A model generated the notes under the pieces. The model saw only the letters and a program-made list of their open reading frames with translations, made no database searches and was not told the DNA's origin. From the NCBI RefSeq assembly GCF_009208555.1, contig NZ_WFLI01000050.1:1-36235 (forward strand): a stretch of 36,235 nt of DNA, written 5' to 3'. Below, one piece after another: positions 32,770-36,235 of the stretch (the stretch's first letter is position 1; every line of letters starts with the position of its first letter). Made by a program: the position numbers and the translations under genes. The stretch comes from Janthinobacterium violaceinigrum. Lineage in GTDB: Bacteria > Pseudomonadota > Gammaproteobacteria > Burkholderiales > Burkholderiaceae_D.

Positions 32770-34137
32770 ATGACTGCCGAAAAACTCACCCTGCGGGACC
32801 GCCTGGGCTACGCCCAGGACGACGCCAGCCTGACTGACGGTGCCGCGCACCAGGGCGCCGCCAGCCAGAGCTACCAGCAACTCAAGCACCGCACGCACCA
32901 GGCGCTGCTCGACCGCGTCGACCTGGAGGGCATGCAGCGCCTGTCGCGCGAGCAGATACGCGAAGAGCTGAAGATCCTCGTCAGCGACGTGCTCACGGAA
33001 GATAATGTGGTGATCAATGACCTGGAACGGCGCTCGCTGATCCGCGACATCCAGGACGAGGTGCTCGGCTTCGGCCCGCTCGAACCGCTGCTGGCCGATC
33101 CCGGCGTGTCCGACATTCTCGTCAACACCTACCGCCAGGTGTATGTCGAGCGCCACGGCCGCCTGGAGCTGAGCGACGTCTGCTTCACCGACGACGCGCA
33201 CCTGATGAAGATCATCGACAAGATCGTCTCGCGCGTGGGCCGGCGCATCGACGAATCGAGCCCCATGGTCGATGCGCGCCTGCCCGACGGTTCGCGTGTC
33301 AACGCCATCATCCCGCCGCTGGCCATCGACGGGCCCGTGATGTCGATCCGACGCTTCTCGGCCCAGCCCCTGCGCCTGGCCGACCTGATGCTCAAGCACA
33401 GCCTGACGGAGGAAATGAGCACCACCCTGCAGGCACTGGGCAAGGCCAAGGTCAACATCCTGATCTCGGGCGGCACGGGCAGCGGCAAGACCACCATGCT
33501 CAATGCGATTTCCGGCTTCATCAGCACGGCCGAGCGCATCGTCACCATCGAGGACGCGGCCGAGCTGCAGATGCAGCAGCCGCACGTGGTGCGCCTGGAA
33601 ACGCGGCCCGCGAACATCGAGGGCAAGGGCGAAGTGACGCAGCGGGCGCTGGTGCGCAACGCGCTGCGCATGCGTCCCGACCGCATCATCCTGGGCGAGG
33701 TGCGCGGCGCCGAGGCGCTCGACATGCTGGGCGCCATGAACACGGGCCACGAAGGCTCGATGGCCACCATCCACGCCAACACGCCGCGCGATGCGCTCAC
33801 GCGGCTGGAAAACATGATCAGCATGGCGTCGGCGGGCCTGCCCGTCAAAGCCATGCGCCAGCAGATCAGTTCTGCCATCAGCGTGGTGGTGCAGGTGGCG
33901 CGCCTGACGGACGGCAAGCGCAAGATCGTGTCGATCCAGGAAATCACGGGCATGGAAGGCGAGATGATCACCATGCAGGAAATCTTCACCTTCCGCCAGA
34001 CGGGCATCGGCGAAGACGGCAGCGTGCAGGGACATTTCCATGCCAGCGGCGTGCGGCCGCACTTCCTGGAACGCTTGCGCGCCTACGGCATCAGCCTGCC
34101 GGAAACCCTGTTCGATCCCGCCCGCCAGTACCATTAA
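32770..34137 (+). CDS. tadA: TadA/CpaF secretion ATPase
   Basis: This 455-residue hexameric ATPase of the type II/IV secretion family powers Flp pilus extension and, in some systems, retraction. Walker A GGTGSGKT is at 234-241; the Asp box ERIVTIEDAAELQ and the His box MATIHANTPRDAL follow, and an N-terminal RLGYAQDD-to-YVERHG region fits CpaF. GGAG precedes its ATG. tadB follows 10 nt after the stop. Confidence 0.95.
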   Translation: MTAEKLTLRDRLGYAQDDASLTDGAAHQGAASQSYQQLKHRTHQALLDRVDLEGMQRLSREQIREELKILVSDVLTEDNVVINDLERRSLIRDIQDEVLGFGPLEPLLADPGVSDILVNTYRQVYVERHGRLELSDVCFTDDAHLMKIIDKIVSRVGRRIDESSPMVDARLPDGSRVNAIIPPLAIDGPVMSIRRFSAQPLRLADLMLKHSLTEEMSTTLQALGKAKVNILISGGTGSGKTTMLNAISGFISTAERIVTIEDAAELQMQQPHVVRLETRPANIEGKGEVTQRALVRNALRMRPDRIILGEVRGAEALDMLGAMNTGHEGSMATIHANTPRDALTRLENMISMASAGLPVKAMRQQISSAISVVVQVARLTDGKRKIVSIQEITGMEGEMITMQEIFTFRQTGIGEDGSVQGHFHASGVRPHFLERLRAYGISLPETLFDPARQYH

Positions 34138-34147
34138 GGGGAGCATC

Positions 34148-35122
34148 ATGGACTATCTCTATTACGTATTCGCCATCCTGACCTTCATCGCGGTGGTGCT
34201 GCTGATCGAAGGCCTGTATCTGGCGTGGAACACCTCGCGCGGCCCGGAAGCGGAAAGGGTCGCGCGCCGCCTGCGCATCATGTCGGCCGGCGCGCATGGC
34301 GAAACGGGCAGCTCGATGATCAAGAAGCGCCTGCTGAGCGACACCCCGTCCCTGCAGCGCCTGCTGCTGAGCGTGCCCCGCGTGCATGCGCTGGACCGCC
34401 TGCTGGAACAGTCGGGCCTGAGCTGGAGCGTGGCCAGCTTCGCCGGCGTGATGGTGGCCACGGCCGGCGCCGCGTTCCTGCTGCTGAGCTACTTCGGCGT
34501 GCCGTGGATGCTGCGCCTGCCGCTGGTGGCTGGCGCGGCCCTGCTGCCCCTGCTGGTGGTCTTGCGCGCCAAGGCCAAGCGCCTGCAGCGCATCGAACAG
34601 CAATTGCCCGATGCGCTGGACCTGATGGCGCGCGCGCTGCGCGCCGGCCATGCCTTCCCCACCGCCCTGAAAATGGTCGGCGATGAAATGAACGCGCCGC
34701 TGGCCGTGGAATTTCGCGCCACCTTCGATGAAGTCAATTTCGGCATCGCCATGCAGGATGCCCTGATGAACCTGGCCACGCGCGTGCCCAGCACGGACTT
34801 GCGCTACTTCGTCATCGCCGTGCTGATCCAGCGCGAAACGGGTGGCAACCTGGCCGAACTGCTCGACAGCATCAGCCGCATCATCCGCGAACGCATCAAG
34901 CTGCTGGGACAGGTGCGCGTGCTGTCGGCCGAAGGCAGACTGTCGGCCTGGATCCTGTCGCTGCTGCCGTTCGGCGCGGCAGCCATGATCCAGCTGACCA
35001 ATCCGCAATTCCTGGAGATGCTGTTTGTCGATCCGGGCGGACGCAAGATGCTCGTCGGCGCCCTGCTGCTGATGGTGTGCGGCGTCTTTGTCATGCGCAA
35101 TATCATCCGCATCCGCGTCTGA
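34148..35122 (+). CDS. tadB: TadB inner-membrane platform protein
   Basis: This 324-residue T2SSF-domain protein has N-terminal and paired membrane helices, the cytoplasmic helical domain with EQQLPDALDLMARALRAGHAF, and a terminal helix pair. With TadC it forms the inner-membrane platform under TadA. GGGGAG precedes the ATG; tadC begins 19 nt after the stop. Confidence 0.92.
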   Translation: MDYLYYVFAILTFIAVVLLIEGLYLAWNTSRGPEAERVARRLRIMSAGAHGETGSSMIKKRLLSDTPSLQRLLLSVPRVHALDRLLEQSGLSWSVASFAGVMVATAGAAFLLLSYFGVPWMLRLPLVAGAALLPLLVVLRAKAKRLQRIEQQLPDALDLMARALRAGHAFPTALKMVGDEMNAPLAVEFRATFDEVNFGIAMQDALMNLATRVPSTDLRYFVIAVLIQRETGGNLAELLDSISRIIRERIKLLGQVRVLSAEGRLSAWILSLLPFGAAAMIQLTNPQFLEMLFVDPGGRKMLVGALLLMVCGVFVMRNIIRIRV

Positions 35123-35141
35123 ACCCGCCAGGAGAACCGTC

Positions 35142-36089
35142 ATGAATCCCGTCCATCTCGCTTTTCTCGCCCTGCTCTTCATCGCCGTCTTCGGCACCGT
35201 GCTGGTCGCCATGCGCAGCTTTGCCCCCGATCCGCTGCGCCAGCGCATGGACAGCGCCACCGGCAAGAGCACGGCCTCGCCCGGCCCATCGGCGCCCAGT
35301 CCCTGGCTGGCGCGCATGGTGCGCCTGAGCGGCCCGCTGGCCAAACTGTCGCTCCCCGACCAGGGCTGGGAAGGCTCCGTGATGCGCCGGCGCTTCATGA
35401 ATGCCGGCTTGCGCCAGGCGTCGGCCCCCATCCTGTTCTTTTCCGCCAAGACCATGCTGGCCATCGGCCTGCCCCTGCTGCTGTTCCTGGGACTGAGCGC
35501 CTCGGGCAGCCAGATGGCGGGCAAGGCTCTGCTGTTCTGGCTGCTGATCGTGGCCGCCATCGGCTACTATCTGCCCAACTTCGTGCTGCAGCACATGATC
35601 AGGCGGCGCCAGCGCGATATCTTTGAAAGCTTTCCCGATGCGCTGGACCTGATGACGGTGTGCGTGGAAGCGGGCCTGGCCATGGATGCGGCGCTGGCCA
35701 GGGTGGCTGCGGAGATTTCCCTGAAAAGCGCCGTGCTGGCCGAGGAACTGCACCTGGTGATGCTGGAACTGCGCGCCGGCAACACCAAGGAACGGGCGCT
35801 GCGCAACCTGGCCCTGCGCACGGGGGTCGAGGATGTCGACGCGCTGGTGGCCATGCTGATCCAGGCCGAGCGCTTCGGCACCAGCATCGCCGCCTCGCTG
35901 CGCGTGCAGTCGGACCAGCTGCGCACAAAACGCCGCCAGCGCGCAGAGGAAGAGGCGGCAAAGATCGCCCTCAAGCTGCTGTTCCCGCTGATCTTTTTCA
36001 TCTTTCCTTCGCTGCTGGTCGTCCTGATGGGACCAGCCTTCCTGCAAATCTACCGCGTGCTCCTGCCCAGCATGGGCGGCGGCAGCTGA
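35142..36089 (+). CDS. tadC: TadC inner-membrane platform protein
   Basis: This 315-residue T2SSF-domain protein is paralogous to TadB, with the characteristic RQRDIFESFPDALDLMTVCVEAGLAMDAAL and three or four membrane helices. Some Tad systems need it for pilus retraction. AGGAGAACC precedes the ATG. A lipoprotein gene starts 13 nt after. Confidence 0.92.
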   Translation: MNPVHLAFLALLFIAVFGTVLVAMRSFAPDPLRQRMDSATGKSTASPGPSAPSPWLARMVRLSGPLAKLSLPDQGWEGSVMRRRFMNAGLRQASAPILFFSAKTMLAIGLPLLLFLGLSASGSQMAGKALLFWLLIVAAIGYYLPNFVLQHMIRRRQRDIFESFPDALDLMTVCVEAGLAMDAALARVAAEISLKSAVLAEELHLVMLELRAGNTKERALRNLALRTGVEDVDALVAMLIQAERFGTSIAASLRVQSDQLRTKRRQRAEEEAAKIALKLLFPLIFFIFPSLLVVLMGPAFLQIYRVLLPSMGGGS

Positions 36090-36102
36090 CCGGAGAACCG
36101 CC

Positions 36103-36235
36103 ATGTCACAGCACACCACCCTGATGCTCATGCTCGCCTGCGCCGGCCTGCTGCCCGCCTGCGGCCACCTGCCCGGCCCCGCCAGCCAGGGCAGCCACAT
36201 TGCGCCGCCCCAGGCGCGCGCCGACGACAGCGCCG
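36103..36235 (+). CDS. tadD: Lipoprotein, probable TadD (N-terminal part)
   Basis: Only the first 44 codons are present. They encode a lipoprotein signal peptide with the lipobox LLPAC near residue 20. Position directly after tadC is where TadD, a TPR pilotin-like lipoprotein, is normally encoded. No TPR is visible in the available part. Confidence 0.55.
   Translation, partial: MSQHTTLMLMLACAGLLPACGHLPGPASQGSHIAPPQARADDSA

Noticed and set aside
31471..34149. 892-codon open frame on the minus strand across tadZ and tadA
   Set aside because: It is antisense to two well-recognised genes and its composition (rich in His, Gln, Arg, Ala) is typical of GC-rich shadow frames.
1..36235. tRNA, rRNA, CRISPR array or transposase
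   Set aside because: None was recognised on reading the sequence; no regularly spaced repeats or transposase-like proteins are present.

Overview
The window looks like a chromosomal segment of a GC-rich betaproteobacterium, most likely Oxalobacteraceae (Janthinobacterium, Duganella or Massilia type). This rests on gene content and protein style: imuA/imuB, a PHB-depolymerase-family esterase, yggX, a DUF6622-like membrane protein and a complete Tad locus. The genus is an inference. I see no rRNA, tRNA, CRISPR array, transposase or prophage gene.

Layout. 1-1040 (minus) is the end of an SOS mutagenesis operon, imuA then imuB, behind a near-consensus LexA box; imuB runs off the left edge. 1243-2508 (plus) is a putative Na+/H+ antiporter. 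2567-5904 (minus) is a probable two-gene unit: an MdfA-like multidrug/proton antiporter followed by a 679-residue protein that appears to fuse a toxin-like DXD glycosyltransferase to a GNAT acetyltransferase. 6229-7416 (minus) is a PHB-depolymerase-family esterase, perhaps coupled to a short leader ORF. 7656-8246 (plus) is a PRC-barrel protein. A long imperfect palindrome lies between it and hrpA. 8459-16890 is mostly housekeeping: hrpA, argA, kdsA, yggX, a small membrane protein and rpiA.

17088-21578 holds two signalling units. The first has overlapping or abutting genes for a lone receiver, a CheC-type phosphatase and a PAS-GGDEF diguanylate cyclase. The second is a NarL-type membrane histidine kinase overlapping a LuxR-type response regulator.

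21840-36235 is a Tad/Flp pilus locus, all on plus: a Flp-like 48-residue protein without a cleavage motif, two Flp prepilins, a PAP2-family membrane phosphatase, the TadV/CpaA prepilin peptidase, an ICMT/PEMT-like membrane methyltransferase, an AAA ATPase, CpaB/RcpC, secretin RcpA/CpaC, a small lipoprotein, TadG-like, two TadE-like proteins, TadZ/CpaE, TadA/CpaF, TadB, TadC and the start of a lipoprotein, probably TadD. Most of these genes are separated by about 30 nt or less or overlap in ATGA, so it is probably one long operon. The region before it contains an FNR/ANR-like box and a 12-bp palindrome, suggesting environmental control of pilus expression.

The items I would look at first are the glycosyltransferase-GNAT fusion with its exporter, the two lipid-type membrane enzymes and the AAA ATPase inside the Tad operon, and the non-cleavable Flp-like protein at its head.
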